From contig CBDETN010000021.1 in NCBI GenBank assembly GCA_965242915.1, forward strand, positions 74,401-138,400: a stretch of 64,000 nucleotides of DNA. Reading direction: 5' to 3'. The stretch is from CAJXII01 sp965242915 (GTDB lineage: Bacteria > Campylobacterota > Campylobacteria > Campylobacterales > Arcobacteraceae). The notes under the pieces were generated by a model. That model did not search any database. It was not told the origin of the DNA and saw only the letters and a list, made by a program, of their open reading frames with translations. Positions 53,692 through 63,279 of the stretch are shown here, piece after piece (positions within the stretch are counted from its first letter, which is position 1; each line of letters begins with the position of its first letter). The position numbers were made by a program, and so were the translations under genes.

Positions 53692-54317
53692 CCCAGCCCT
53701 TGTACATTAAAAAACAGATCTTTTCCAACTCTTTTTCTAATTCTTAATAAAAAGTTTTTTAAAGCAGATTCACTCATTGGTCCATTCTGCCATATCCTTT
53801 GAGCAATTTCTTCTTTGGAAACAATACCATTTTTATTTTCAAGAAGTAATTCCATAAATATTGCCTCTTTTTCTCTTAGCATTATCTCTTTATGGTCTTT
53901 TATAATAACTTTTTTCTTTGAGTTATAAAATATATTATCTTTTAGTTGAAATATATGCTGATTTAGTTCTTCTAATTGTAATTCACATTTTTGCAAAATA
54001 GATTTAAACCTTTCAATCTCTATTGGTTTTATTTCATAAGCTATAAGACCAAGAGGTATCGCTTTTAATAAAAAATCTTCATCTTTATGTGCACTTAATA
54101 CAACTATTGGTATTTTCTTGTCTTTTTGTCTAATTTCTTCTATAAACTTCAAAGCAATTCCATCTTCAACCTTTAAATCACTTATAATTACACCAATATC
54201 AAGCTCCTCAAAGAGTTTCAATGCACTCTTTATACTAATACAATGAACCACCTCTTTTACAAAAAGTTCTAAAAACTTTATAGTGTTTTGTGCAAATGTT
54301 ATATTATAATACCCCAA
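53679..54317 (-). pseudogene. OmpR-type response regulator with N-terminus replaced by an IS end
   Basis: 212 residues in the present frame. Receiver domain with phospho-acceptor D47 (VIISDLKVEDG) and Lys in YEIKPIEIE, then a winged-helix DNA-binding domain (ALKNFLLRIRKRVG). The first strand and the acidic pair that bind magnesium are missing: the frame begins with a TTG inside the IS3 terminal sequence (54315-54317). The native 5' end is expected beyond the IS at 55634 and onward, but I could not identify it with certainty. Probably non-functional or weakly expressed. Confidence 0.75.
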
Positions 54318-55633
54318 GAAGACAAGACAACTTTTTCTAAATCCTTATTCTCTTTTTCACCTGTTACCTTATGCCACAATTTCAACTAATTTATCATAAT
54401 CCTTATTATTAATTTTTAAACTATCATAATAAAAACTCATTGGTTTTTTATAATTTAAAGTTTGATGAAATCTTTTATGATTATAAAAATCAATATAATC
54501 TTTCACATCAGTTTTTAACTCTTTAATTGTGTTATATTCATTTAGATAAATTCTTTCAACTTTTGCACTTCGCCAGAATCTCTCTATACAAATATTATCA
54601 GTAGCTCTACCTTTACCATCCATTGAGATAATGATGCCATTATCTTTTAAAGTCTGTGTATGGATATGACTTGTGTATTGACTGCCTTGATCTGTATTAA
54701 ATATTTCAGGTTTACCATATAGCGATAATGCTTCATTTAGAACATCCATTGTTAAAGCTGAATCCATAGTGTTGGATATTTTCCAAGATAGTACAGCTTT
54801 AGAATACCAATCAATTATAGCTGCTAAATAAACCATGCCGCCATTAATCTTGATATATGTTATATCCGTACTCCATACTTGATTTGCTTTTACTATGTCA
54901 ACTCCTCTAAGCTTGTAAGAGTATTTTTTATGTTGCTTATCTGGTATTGATAGATTTATTGGTTTAACTGCTAATATTGGCTTTAAACCCATCTCTTGTC
55001 TATATTTATAAACAGTATTCAAACTTATATTGTATCCATCTTCTAAAAGTTGCTGATGAACTTTTAAAGCTCCATATATTGGTATTTGCTCATAAATATC
55101 ATTTATCTTATCTTTGAGTGATATTTTATGCTTATTTTCTATAGGCTTATAATATAAGCTGCTTGGATTTAATTTTATAAGTTTACATTGAGTTGATACT
55201 GAAATATATGTTAGCTTAGACTCTATCAACTCTTTTTTATTAGATAAGTCCAAGCTTTGTAGCTTTTCCTCAAGCCATTCCTTTTCAACTGTCATTTTAC
55301 CTACTATCTTTGCATAATCATCTATTTTAGATTGTAATTTTAAGTTTTCGTCTTTATATTCTTTGATAGCCTTTGCAGGCTCCATTGCCAACTCTGCATT
55401 ATCCAAAAATATCTTCTTCCAATTTTGGATATTTTTAGGTGTTATATTATTTTTACTTGCTATCTCATTTAAAGTCTTTTCACCTTTTAAAACTTCTAAA
55501 ACAATTTTTGTTTTAAATTTTGCTGTAAATATTCTTCTTTTTGTACTCATTTTTTACCCCTATTAAATATTTTATTATTTTAACTTTTTAGGAATAAGAA
55601 TCTTATTTTTTCGTTCTTATTTTCTTGGGGTAT
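54309..55633 (-). mobile_element. Second IS3-family element, 1.3 kb
   Basis: Ends are inverted repeats ATACCCCAAGAAGACAAG (left) and ATACCCCAAGAAAATAAG (reverse complement of right). TATA at 54305-54308 and 55634-55637 is a possible 4-bp target duplication, though AT-richness makes the exact ends uncertain. Unrelated in sequence to the IS3 at 17388. Confidence 0.85.
54369..55550 (-). CDS. IS3 family transposase, OrfA and OrfB in one frame
   Basis: 393 residues. An N-terminal helix-turn-helix with KRRIFTAKFKTKIVLEVLKG is followed by a coiled coil, an HTH_21 region and the integrase core with D229 (WSTDITYIK), D287 (NTDQGSQY) and E323 (NICIERFWR). Most IS3 elements need a -1 frameshift to make this product; here both parts are one uninterrupted gene. 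Appears intact. Confidence 0.93.
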   Translation of the reverse strand: MSTKRRIFTAKFKTKIVLEVLKGEKTLNEIASKNNITPKNIQNWKKIFLDNAELAMEPAKAIKEYKDENLKLQSKIDDYAKIVGKMTVEKEWLEEKLQSLDLSNKKELIESKLTYISVSTQCKLIKLNPSSLYYKPIENKHKISLKDKINDIYEQIPIYGALKVHQQLLEDGYNISLNTVYKYRQEMGLKPILAVKPINLSIPDKQHKKYSYKLRGVDIVKANQVWSTDITYIKINGGMVYLAAIIDWYSKAVLSWKISNTMDSALTMDVLNEALSLYGKPEIFNTDQGSQYTSHIHTQTLKDNGIIISMDGKGRATDNICIERFWRSAKVERIYLNEYNTIKELKTDVKDYIDFYNHKRFHQTLNYKKPMSFYYDSLKINNKDYDKLVEIVA

Positions 55634-55755
55634 TATATTTGTGATAATTTAACATATATTGCTGATTTTGTTACTGTGGCAGTTCCTATAATCATAATGT
55701 AAAGTATAACAAAATTTAGATAAAATCCATAAAAAACTTTAGGACTAACTTTATA

Positions 55756-56286
55756 ATGGAAGATTTAATAAGAGACTGGGGATATATTATCCTATTTTTA
55801 TACTCATTTGGCGGTGGTTTTTTAGCTTTGGCAGTTGCCGGAGTTTTATCATATGCTGGTGAACTTAATATTTATATTACATTAATTGTTGCAGGAAGTG
55901 CAAACTTTATTGGTGATCAATTTTTATTTTTACTTGCACGAAATAATAAAGCTTATGCAAAACAGATAATGGGTAAACATCAAAGAAAAATAGCTTTGGC
56001 ACATTTAATGATGAGAAAATATGGTTCAATAGTGGTATTTTTACAAAAATATGTTTATGGTATTAAAACATTAATACCTCTTGCAATGGGTTTAACAAAA
56101 TATGATGCTAAGAAATTTATGTTTTATAATGTATTTGCAACAATACTTTGGACACTTATTGTTGGAATTGTCAGCTTTTTGCTAGGTGAATTAGTTTATA
56201 CATATACAGAGCAATTTAAAACTTATGGAATTGCATTGGTGGTGTTAATTTTATTTACAATATCTTACTATTTTAAAAAATTGTAA
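55756..56286 (+). CDS. DedA family membrane protein
   Basis: 176 residues with four to five membrane helices. Family motifs: FLALAVAGVLSYAGELNI, GDQFLFLLAR and VYGIKTLIPLAMGLTKYD. DedA proteins are thought to be lipid scramblases or undecaprenyl-phosphate flippases. Candidate -10 AGATAAAATCC about 40 bp upstream. Single gene. Confidence 0.88.
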   Translation: MEDLIRDWGYIILFLYSFGGGFLALAVAGVLSYAGELNIYITLIVAGSANFIGDQFLFLLARNNKAYAKQIMGKHQRKIALAHLMMRKYGSIVVFLQKYVYGIKTLIPLAMGLTKYDAKKFMFYNVFATILWTLIVGIVSFLLGELVYTYTEQFKTYGIALVVLILFTISYYFKKL

Positions 56287-56356
56287 CTATTCTAAACACA
56301 ATTTTAAACTAAAAAACAACTATTTAAAAGTTTTGTTTATTTTTGTAACCTTTTAG

Positions 56357-56362
56357 TATAAT
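56357..56362 (+). promoter_or_regulatory. -10 box of acnB
   Basis: TATAAT in the context TTTTAGTATAATACTCC, 38 bp before the ATG, with AAAAGGAC as ribosome binding site. Confidence 0.65.
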
Positions 56363-56399
56363 ACTCCTTGAAAATAAAATTTATTAAAAGGACTTATTT

Positions 56400-58964
56400 A
56401 TGAGTTTAGTTGCAAATTATAAGGCACATACAGAAGAAAGAGCAAAGCTTGGTGTTCCGCCATTAGCTTTAACGGCAGAGCAGGTTGCTGAATTAGTAGA
56501 GTTACTTAAAGTTTCTCCAATTGTTGAGTCAGATTATATTTTAAATTTGTTTGAAAACAAAATCCCAGCTGGTGTTGATGATGCAGCTTATGTAAAAGCA
56601 GCATTTTTAAACGATGTAGTTCAAGGTAATGTATCTTGTGATTCTATATCTCCATCAAAAGCATGTGAAATTTTAGGGAAAATGCTTGGTGGATTTAATG
56701 TTACTCCATTAGTTGAAGCACTTAAAATTGAAGCAGTTGCTGATGTTGCGGCAGAGCAACTTAAAAATACTTTACTTGTATATGATTCATTTAATGATGT
56801 AAAAACTTTAATGGATGCAGGTAATGCAAAAGCTAAAGAGGTTATTGAATCTTGGGCTAACGCTGAATGGTTCACAAACAAACCAGCAATGGAAAGTGAA
56901 ATCACTGTAACTGTATATAAAATCCCTGGTGAAACAAATACTGATGATCTGTCTCCTGCAAGTGAAGCATTTACAAGAGCAGATATCCCTTTACATGCAA
57001 ATTCATTTTTAGTAAACAGAATGGAAAACCCGCTTCCAACTATAGAAGAGTTAAAAGAAAAAGGACACCCTTTAGCATATGTTGGTGATGTTGTGGGAAC
57101 TGGTTCAAGTAGAAAATCAGGAATCAACTCTGTTCAATGGCACATGGGTGTTGATATTGATGGTATTCCAAATAAAAGAACCGGTGGTATTGTTATTGGT
57201 GATATTATTGCTCCAATTTTCTTTAATACTGCAGAAGATTCAGGTTGTATCCCTATTCAAGCACCTGTAGGTGATCTTGAAACTGGTGATGTTATCACTG
57301 TTAAACCTTATGCTGGTGTAATTGAGAAAAATGGTTCAGTTGTAAGTGAATTTAAAATTTCTCCAAACACATTACCTGATGAGATGAGAGCAGGGGGAAG
57401 AATCCCTTTAATTATTGGTAAAGGTCTTACAGCTAAAGCTAGAGAAGCTTTAGGTATGGATGCAGGAGATATTTTCTTAGTACCTGAGCAGCCTGTTGAT
57501 GATGGTTCTGGATTTACATTAGCTCAAAAAATGATAGGAAAAGCTTGTGGTATGGATGGTGTTAAACCTGGTATGTACTGTGAGCCGATAGCTACAACAG
57601 TAGGTTCTCAAGATACAACAGGACCAATGACTAGAGATGAAGTAAAAGAACTTGCTGCTCTTAACTTTGGTGCAGATATGGTTATGCAATCATTTTGTCA
57701 CACTGCTGCTTATCCTAAGCCAGCTGATATTATATTACAACATACTTTACCAGAGTTCTGGACAAGTAGAAAAGGTTTTATTCTTAGACCAGGTGATGGT
57801 GTAATTCACTCTTGGTTAAATAGACTGTGTTTACCTGATACTGTAGGTACTGGTGCTGATTCACATACTAGATTCCCAATTGGTATCTCATTCCCTGCTG
57901 GTTCTGGTCTTGTTGCATTTGCAGGAGTTACAGGTATGATGCCTTTAACAGTGCCTGAGTCTGTTTTAGTTAAATTTTCTGGAACAATTCAACCAGGTAT
58001 CACTTTAAGAGATTTAGTTAATGCTATTCCTCACCAAGCTATAAAAGATGGTTTATTAACAGTTGATAAAAAAGGCAAAAAGAATATTTTTGCTGGAACT
58101 GTTATAGAGATTGAAGGTTTAGAAGACCTTAAATGTGAGCAAGCATTTGAGTTATCTGATGCTTCAGCTGAGAGAAGCAGTGCTGCTTGTACAGTTAAAT
58201 TAAATAAAGAGCCTGTAGTTGAATATTTAGAGTCAAATATCGTTCTTATAGAAGAGTTGATTGCTCAAGGTTATGAAGATGCTGAGACACTTCAAAGAAG
58301 AGCTGATAAGATGAAAGATTGGATTAAAAACGAAGAATTAATGGTAGCTGATAGTAATGCTAAATATATTGCAACTATCAATATTAACTTAGATGGAATC
58401 AAAGAGCCAATTTTAGCTTGTCCAAATGATCCAGATGATGTTAAAACATTAACTGAAATTTATGAAGCAGGGTTGCGAACTGAAATTGATGAAGTTTTTG
58501 TTGGTTCTTGTATGACCAATATTGGATTATTCAGAGCTGCCGGTGAAATTTTAAGAGGTGAGGGTGCAGTTAAAAATAAACTGTGGATTTGTCCTCCAAC
58601 TAAAATGGATGAGAAAACTCTTCAAGAAGAGGGTTACTACTCTGTATTTGGTATGGCTGGAGCTAGAACTGAAATCCCTGGTTGTTCACTTTGTATGGGT
58701 AACCAAGCTTCTGTTGCTGTTAATGCTTTTGTATTCTCAACATCAACAAGAAACTTTGACAATAGACTAGGAAAAGGGAGTCAAGTTTATCTTGGATCTG
58801 CTGAGTTAGCTGCTGTTGTTGCTCTTAAAGGTGCATTACCAACTGCTGCTGAATACTTAGAAATAGTTGCAAATAAAATAAAACCTGAAATGACAGACGA
58901 GATTTATAAATATCTTAACTTCAATAAAATAAGTAAAGAAGAACTTACAGCTATGGTTAAATAA
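56400..58964 (+). CDS. acnB: Bifunctional aconitate hydratase 2 / 2-methylisocitrate dehydratase
   Basis: TCA-cycle aconitase B, 854 residues. An N-terminal HEAT-like domain precedes the swivel and catalytic domains (AcnB order). Iron-sulfur ligands lie in GSCMTNIG and GCSLCMGNQ. Also SFCHTAAYPKPADI and TGADSHTRFPIGISFPAGSG. Codon use looks optimised, as in a highly expressed gene. Followed by a strong terminator. Confidence 0.97.
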   Translation: MSLVANYKAHTEERAKLGVPPLALTAEQVAELVELLKVSPIVESDYILNLFENKIPAGVDDAAYVKAAFLNDVVQGNVSCDSISPSKACEILGKMLGGFNVTPLVEALKIEAVADVAAEQLKNTLLVYDSFNDVKTLMDAGNAKAKEVIESWANAEWFTNKPAMESEITVTVYKIPGETNTDDLSPASEAFTRADIPLHANSFLVNRMENPLPTIEELKEKGHPLAYVGDVVGTGSSRKSGINSVQWHMGVDIDGIPNKRTGGIVIGDIIAPIFFNTAEDSGCIPIQAPVGDLETGDVITVKPYAGVIEKNGSVVSEFKISPNTLPDEMRAGGRIPLIIGKGLTAKAREALGMDAGDIFLVPEQPVDDGSGFTLAQKMIGKACGMDGVKPGMYCEPIATTVGSQDTTGPMTRDEVKELAALNFGADMVMQSFCHTAAYPKPADIILQHTLPEFWTSRKGFILRPGDGVIHSWLNRLCLPDTVGTGADSHTRFPIGISFPAGSGLVAFAGVTGMMPLTVPESVLVKFSGTIQPGITLRDLVNAIPHQAIKDGLLTVDKKGKKNIFAGTVIEIEGLEDLKCEQAFELSDASAERSSAACTVKLNKEPVVEYLESNIVLIEELIAQGYEDAETLQRRADKMKDWIKNEELMVADSNAKYIATININLDGIKEPILACPNDPDDVKTLTEIYEAGLRTEIDEVFVGSCMTNIGLFRAAGEILRGEGAVKNKLWICPPTKMDEKTLQEEGYYSVFGMAGARTEIPGCSLCMGNQASVAVNAFVFSTSTRNFDNRLGKGSQVYLGSAELAAVVALKGALPTAAEYLEIVANKIKPEMTDEIYKYLNFNKISKEELTAMVK

Positions 58965-58986
58965 AAAGTATAATTTTTATATATTT

Positions 58987-59023
58987 AAAAAGGTAAGATG
59001 TTAATTCATCTTACCTTTTTTTT
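58987..59023 (+). terminator. Rho-independent terminator of acnB
   Basis: AGGTAAGATG-TTAATT-CATCTTACCT, a perfect 10-bp stem extended by A-T pairs and followed by a run of T residues. The clearest terminator in the window. Confidence 0.93.
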
Positions 59024-59032
59024 ATAAATCAA

Positions 59033-59059
59033 ACTATCTCAGATAGTGTGTGTTATAAT
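59033..59059 (+). promoter_or_regulatory. Promoter with palindromic operator candidate, TAXI gene
   Basis: Palindrome ACTATCT-C-AGATAGT (59033-59047) followed by GTGTGT and TATAAT (59054-59059). The palindrome covers the upstream spacer and -35 area. The nadE promoter at 60379-60405 has a very similar layout. Confidence 0.55.
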
Positions 59060-59084
59060 AAGTACTATTTTATAAAGGAATATC

Positions 59085-60377
59085 ATGAATAATATTTTTA
59101 TCAAGATTATTTTACCAATTTTAAGTGTATTTATTATCATATTTTATCTATCATCTACTTTCATTGAACCGCCAATTAAAAAAGAGATAACTATTGCTAC
59201 AGGTGGAAAAAATGGAAACTACTATAAAACAGCATTACTTTATAAAGAATTACTGAAAAAAGAAAATGTAAAAGTCAATATATTACAAACAGCTGGTTCT
59301 GTAGAAAATATTGAGCTTATAAAAAGCAAAAAAGCAGATTTTGCTTTTGTACAAAGCGGTATAATAAATCCTAAAGATAAAAATAAGATTTTCTCTCTTG
59401 TCAGCTTATATTATGAACCATTATGGATCTTTTACAAAAATGAAGGTTTCGATATTGACTATATAATTCAGCTTATTGGTAAAAAAATATCTATAGGAAG
59501 TACTGCTAGCGGGACACAACACTTAAGCAATATAATCCTAAATATAAACCAACTAAACAATACAAATAGCACTATTTTAAATTATTCTACAAAAGAGGGT
59601 AAAGACAAACTAATTAAAGGTGATATTGATGCACTGTTTATTGTATCTTCTGCGAAGAGTGATAATGTAAAAGAGTTATTAGCCAATCCGGATATTAACT
59701 TTTTAAATATCAAAAGATCATATGCTTATGATAGTAAATATTCATTTCTAAATTCTATTACGCTTTATGAAGGTACTATTAATTTATATATGAATTTACC
59801 ATCTGAAAATAAACAATTATTAACAACAACAGCAAATCTTATAGCTTCAACCAATGTTCCTGATGAACTTATCCGACTACTATTAAAACAAACAAAAAAA
59901 GTACATTCGTCCAAAGGTATCTTTGAAAAAGAATTCCAATTTCCAAATCTTAATCATTTAGATTCAATGATTCATGACGAAGCCTCTAGATATATAAAAT
60001 ATGGCAATTCTTGGCTGGAAAATATTTTTCCTTTTTGGATTGCTTCTAATATTGATAGATTAAAGCTTTTATTAATTCCATTATTAACACTTATGATCCC
60101 ATTGTTTAAAGGGATAATTCCTCTATATATCTTTACAATCAGATCAAAAATATACAAATGGTATAAACAACTTAATACAATAGATATTGATATGAATAAC
60201 TCTTCAATTAATGAATTAAATGATGCAGTAAAAAATTTAGAGCAACTTAAAATAGAGGTTCAAAAACATACAAATGTTCCTATGTCATATATGGGAGAAT
60301 ATTATAACCTTATATTACATATTGATTTAGTTCATAATAAAATTAGTGAATATTTAGAACTTAAAAAGAATAAATAA
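59085..60377 (+). CDS. TAXI family TRAP-type solute-binding protein, membrane-anchored
   Basis: 430 residues. An N-terminal membrane helix (8-27) is followed by a TAXI domain (35-290, ITIATGGKNGNYYKTALLYK, ADFAFVQSGI, IGSTASGTQHLS). A second hydrophobic segment (about 325-350) and a C-terminal helical cytoplasmic tail come last. TAXI proteins normally feed TRAP permeases, but none is encoded nearby, and the two anchors suggest a sensor or fixed binding role. Substrate unknown. Confidence 0.85.
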   Translation: MNNIFIKIILPILSVFIIIFYLSSTFIEPPIKKEITIATGGKNGNYYKTALLYKELLKKENVKVNILQTAGSVENIELIKSKKADFAFVQSGIINPKDKNKIFSLVSLYYEPLWIFYKNEGFDIDYIIQLIGKKISIGSTASGTQHLSNIILNINQLNNTNSTILNYSTKEGKDKLIKGDIDALFIVSSAKSDNVKELLANPDINFLNIKRSYAYDSKYSFLNSITLYEGTINLYMNLPSENKQLLTTTANLIASTNVPDELIRLLLKQTKKVHSSKGIFEKEFQFPNLNHLDSMIHDEASRYIKYGNSWLENIFPFWIASNIDRLKLLLIPLLTLMIPLFKGIIPLYIFTIRSKIYKWYKQLNTIDIDMNNSSINELNDAVKNLEQLKIEVQKHTNVPMSYMGEYYNLILHIDLVHNKISEYLELKKNK

Positions 60378-60378
60378 A

Positions 60379-60405
60379 AATATCAAAGATATTGTGTGGT
60401 ATAAT
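60379..60405 (+). promoter_or_regulatory. Promoter with palindromic operator candidate, nadE operon
   Basis: Palindrome AATATC-AAA-GATATT (60379-60393) followed by GTGTGG and TATAAT (60400-60405). About 24 of 29 positions match the TAXI gene promoter. Confidence 0.5.
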
Positions 60406-60452
60406 AATATTTATAAATTAAATCTATTTTATGGGTATGTGGAGTTGTAATA

Positions 60453-61217
60453 ATGAATTGGCAAAATATAAAAGATCAAATGACAACTTTTTTAAAAAAT
60501 GAAGTTTCAAAAACCGGATTATCTAAAGTGGTAGTCGGACTTAGCGGGGGATTGGATTCAGCTATTGCGGCAGTGCTTTGTAAAGAAGTATTCGGCGATA
60601 ATTTATCTGTTGTTCTTATGCCATCGCATATGTCAAGTGACGCAAGTGCCAAAGATGCTATTGAGCTTTGTGAGAAATTTAATATCAAATATGAAATAGT
60701 TGAAATTGCACCTATGGTAAAAGGTTATTTTGATAATGTAGAAGATGCTTCTGCATTGAGAGTTGGGAATTTGAGTGCTAGAATGAGAATGTCGGTTTTA
60801 TATGATGTAAGTGCTAGAGATAATTCACTAGTAGTTGGAACTTCAAATAAAAGTGAGATACTTTTAGGTTATGGTACACTTTATGGAGATACAGCATGTG
60901 CAATAAATCCAATAGGACAAATGTATAAATCTGATGAATTTGAATTTGCACGATTTTTAGGTGTAACGGAGGCAATTATAAATAAACCACCGTCAGCAGA
61001 CCTTTGGGAAGGTCAAAGTGATGAAGAAGAATTAGGTTATTCGTATAAAACAATGGATGATGTTTTAAAACAGCTTGTAGATGAAGGAAAATGCAAAGAT
61101 GAATTAGTCTCTACTGGAGTTGATAAAGAACTGATTGATATGTTACAATACAGAATTAAAGCAAATGCATTTAAAGGTAAATTACCAACAATTGCCAATA
61201 TTAATTTCAAAGGGTAA
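60453..61217 (+). CDS. nadE: NH3-dependent NAD+ synthetase
   Basis: Last step of NAD synthesis from nicotinate adenine dinucleotide. 254 residues with the ATP-pyrophosphatase loop SGGLDSA at 31-37, GTSNKSEILLGYGTLYGD and KPPSADLWEGQSDEEELG. No glutaminase domain, so ammonia-dependent. First gene of nadE-DegT-lpxK. Confidence 0.95.
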   Translation: MNWQNIKDQMTTFLKNEVSKTGLSKVVVGLSGGLDSAIAAVLCKEVFGDNLSVVLMPSHMSSDASAKDAIELCEKFNIKYEIVEIAPMVKGYFDNVEDASALRVGNLSARMRMSVLYDVSARDNSLVVGTSNKSEILLGYGTLYGDTACAINPIGQMYKSDEFEFARFLGVTEAIINKPPSADLWEGQSDEEELGYSYKTMDDVLKQLVDEGKCKDELVSTGVDKELIDMLQYRIKANAFKGKLPTIANINFKG

Positions 61218-61220
61218 ATA

Positions 61221-62357
61221 GTGAAAAAAGAGATACTATTTTATAAACCATCAATAGATGAAACAGAATTAGCACAAATTCAAGAAGTACTAAAGATACA
61301 AAAAACAAGTAAAGTTGAAGAGTTAGAAAATGAAGTTCAACAATACATTGGAGCTCCCTATGCAATAGCGACCTGTAATGCAACTGCGGCAATTCATTTA
61401 GCTTTGAGTGCTATGGAACTTAAACGAGCTGATAAAGTAATTATGAGTGTTAATTCATTTCCATCTTTACCTGAAACAGTAAGACACTTTGATGCAGAAC
61501 CTATTTTTATAGATATAGAAGATGACGGTTATAATATTGACCTTGACAAACTAGAGTCCTATCTTGAAGAAAATAATTCTAAAAAGTTAAGATGTGCGAT
61601 TATCTCTTTTGTTGCAGGGCAAACTCCTGATTTAGATAGATTATATGATATAGTTAAGAAATATGATATTACTTTAATAGAAGATGCTACAACAGCTTTA
61701 GGAAGTATGTATAAAGATAAAATGGTTGGTTCGCTTCAAGCTGATATGACAATTTTTTCTACAAACTATTCAAATGGACGATCTTCTTTAAATAATAGTG
61801 GTTTTATAGTAACCTCAAATGAAAAATTAGCTGCAAAAGCAAAACTACTTAGAACTCATGCGATTACAACTAGTTATGATGATTATGGAAACTTGGATTA
61901 TATTTATGATGTTGTTGATATTGGATATAAATATGATATGACTGACTTGGAAGCAGCATTTAATTTAGCTCAATTTTATAAAACAAATGAATTTTGCGAA
62001 AGAAGAGCTGAGATTGCCAAGATTTATAACGACAAACTGCAAGGTTTAAAACATATAAGCTTACCTAAATATGATGAAGATTTTATTTTCAGTCAATATA
62101 CTATTAAAATATCTAGAAACAGAGATGGCTTTGCCAGAGCATTAAAAGAGGAAGGAATTTCAACTGGATTAAATTATATCCCTTTACATTTACTTTCATA
62201 TTATAAACAAAAATATAAACTTAAAATTACTGCATATCCAAATGCATTAAATACTTATGGACAAATTTTATCTTTACCTATTTATCCGTCATTAAGCGAT
62301 GAAGATGTTGAATATATTTGTTCTACAATTATTAAAATAGCAAATGATTGGATCTAA
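61221..62357 (+). CDS. DegT/DnrJ/EryC1/StrS family protein lacking the PLP lysine
   Basis: 378 residues with the fold of sugar aminotransferases: TCNATAAIHLALSAMELKRA, LIEDATTALGSMYKDKMVG (D155) and TDLEAAFNLAQ. GTG start 3 bp after nadE. At the position of the catalytic PLP lysine (SFHP-x-K in typical members) the sequence is FSTNYSNGRSSLNNSGF, with Asn185 where Lys is expected. It may be a catalytically dead relative or use a different chemistry. Substrate unknown. Overlaps lpxK by 14 bp. Confidence 0.85.
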   Translation: MKKEILFYKPSIDETELAQIQEVLKIQKTSKVEELENEVQQYIGAPYAIATCNATAAIHLALSAMELKRADKVIMSVNSFPSLPETVRHFDAEPIFIDIEDDGYNIDLDKLESYLEENNSKKLRCAIISFVAGQTPDLDRLYDIVKKYDITLIEDATTALGSMYKDKMVGSLQADMTIFSTNYSNGRSSLNNSGFIVTSNEKLAAKAKLLRTHAITTSYDDYGNLDYIYDVVDIGYKYDMTDLEAAFNLAQFYKTNEFCERRAEIAKIYNDKLQGLKHISLPKYDEDFIFSQYTIKISRNRDGFARALKEEGISTGLNYIPLHLLSYYKQKYKLKITAYPNALNTYGQILSLPIYPSLSDEDVEYICSTIIKIANDWI

Positions 62358-63279
62358 TAATCTACATAAATGGATTGAGCAGTATCTGTTCTTTCCTAAT
62401 GCTTTTCAAAGACTAATCTCGCTTGCTTTGTTACCGCTTACTGTACTTTATTGTGTAGTTACAGCTTTTAAACGAACCTCTGCAAAAGCACATTATTTTG
62501 GTATTCCTGTCATTAGTATTGGTAATTTGATTGTTGGCGGCAGTGGAAAGACGCCGGTTGCCATTGCTTTGGCAAAAGATAAAAAAGATGTGTGCATTGT
62601 ACTTCGTGGATATGGCAGAAAATCTAAAGGTTTACATATAGTATCAAATAAAGGTAAAATCTTATGCGATATTGATACAAGCGGTGATGAGGCAATGCTA
62701 TTAGCTGACTCATTGCCAAATGCTACAATTATAGTTTCAGAAAATAGAAGTAAAGCAGTAGTGAAAGCTCGAGAACTAGGTTGTAAAGTAGTATTTTTAG
62801 ATGATGGATATAGTCATCATCAGCTTCAAAAGTTTGATATTATAATACGACCGGAGATTGAACCTACAAATATATTTTGTCTTCCCAGCGGTGGATATAG
62901 AGAAACTAAAATGATGTATGCTTTTGCTGATATGATTTTAAAAGACGGTACTGATTTTAAACGAATAGTTACTTTTAAAAAGGATAATAAAACGATAGAA
63001 GAACTACCTCAAAATATAGTTTTATTAACCGCTATTTCAAAATATGAGAGACTTTTAAAGTTTTTACCAAAAGATATAAAAGTAATTTCATATCCAGACC
63101 ACCATTATTTTACTCAAGAAGATTTAGAACAATTAAAAACAGAATATCCAAATTTTAATATAATCACAACTCAAAAAGATTTTGTTAAATTAAAGCAGTT
63201 CAATCTTAAAAATATTTATATTATGGATCTAGAGATAAAAATAAATCAAGATAAAATTATAAAATCAATACAGTATTAG
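62344..63279 (+). CDS. lpxK: Tetraacyldisaccharide 4'-kinase
   Basis: Phosphorylates lipid A precursor at the inner membrane. 311 residues: an N-terminal membrane helix (about 22-42), P-loop GGSGKT at 65-70, and FLDDGYSHHQLQKFDII (Walker B plus catalytic Asp-His). Ends in DHHYFTQEDLEQL and TTQKDFVKL motifs. Its 3' end overlaps the convergent ligase gene by 4 bp. Confidence 0.94.
   Translation: MIGSNNLHKWIEQYLFFPNAFQRLISLALLPLTVLYCVVTAFKRTSAKAHYFGIPVISIGNLIVGGSGKTPVAIALAKDKKDVCIVLRGYGRKSKGLHIVSNKGKILCDIDTSGDEAMLLADSLPNATIIVSENRSKAVVKARELGCKVVFLDDGYSHHQLQKFDIIIRPEIEPTNIFCLPSGGYRETKMMYAFADMILKDGTDFKRIVTFKKDNKTIEELPQNIVLLTAISKYERLLKFLPKDIKVISYPDHHYFTQEDLEQLKTEYPNFNIITTQKDFVKLKQFNLKNIYIMDLEIKINQDKIIKSIQY

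Noticed and set aside
56621..57127. Long antisense open frame inside acnB
   Set aside because: No ribosome binding site, no conserved motif, and explained by the regular codon use of acnB on the other strand.
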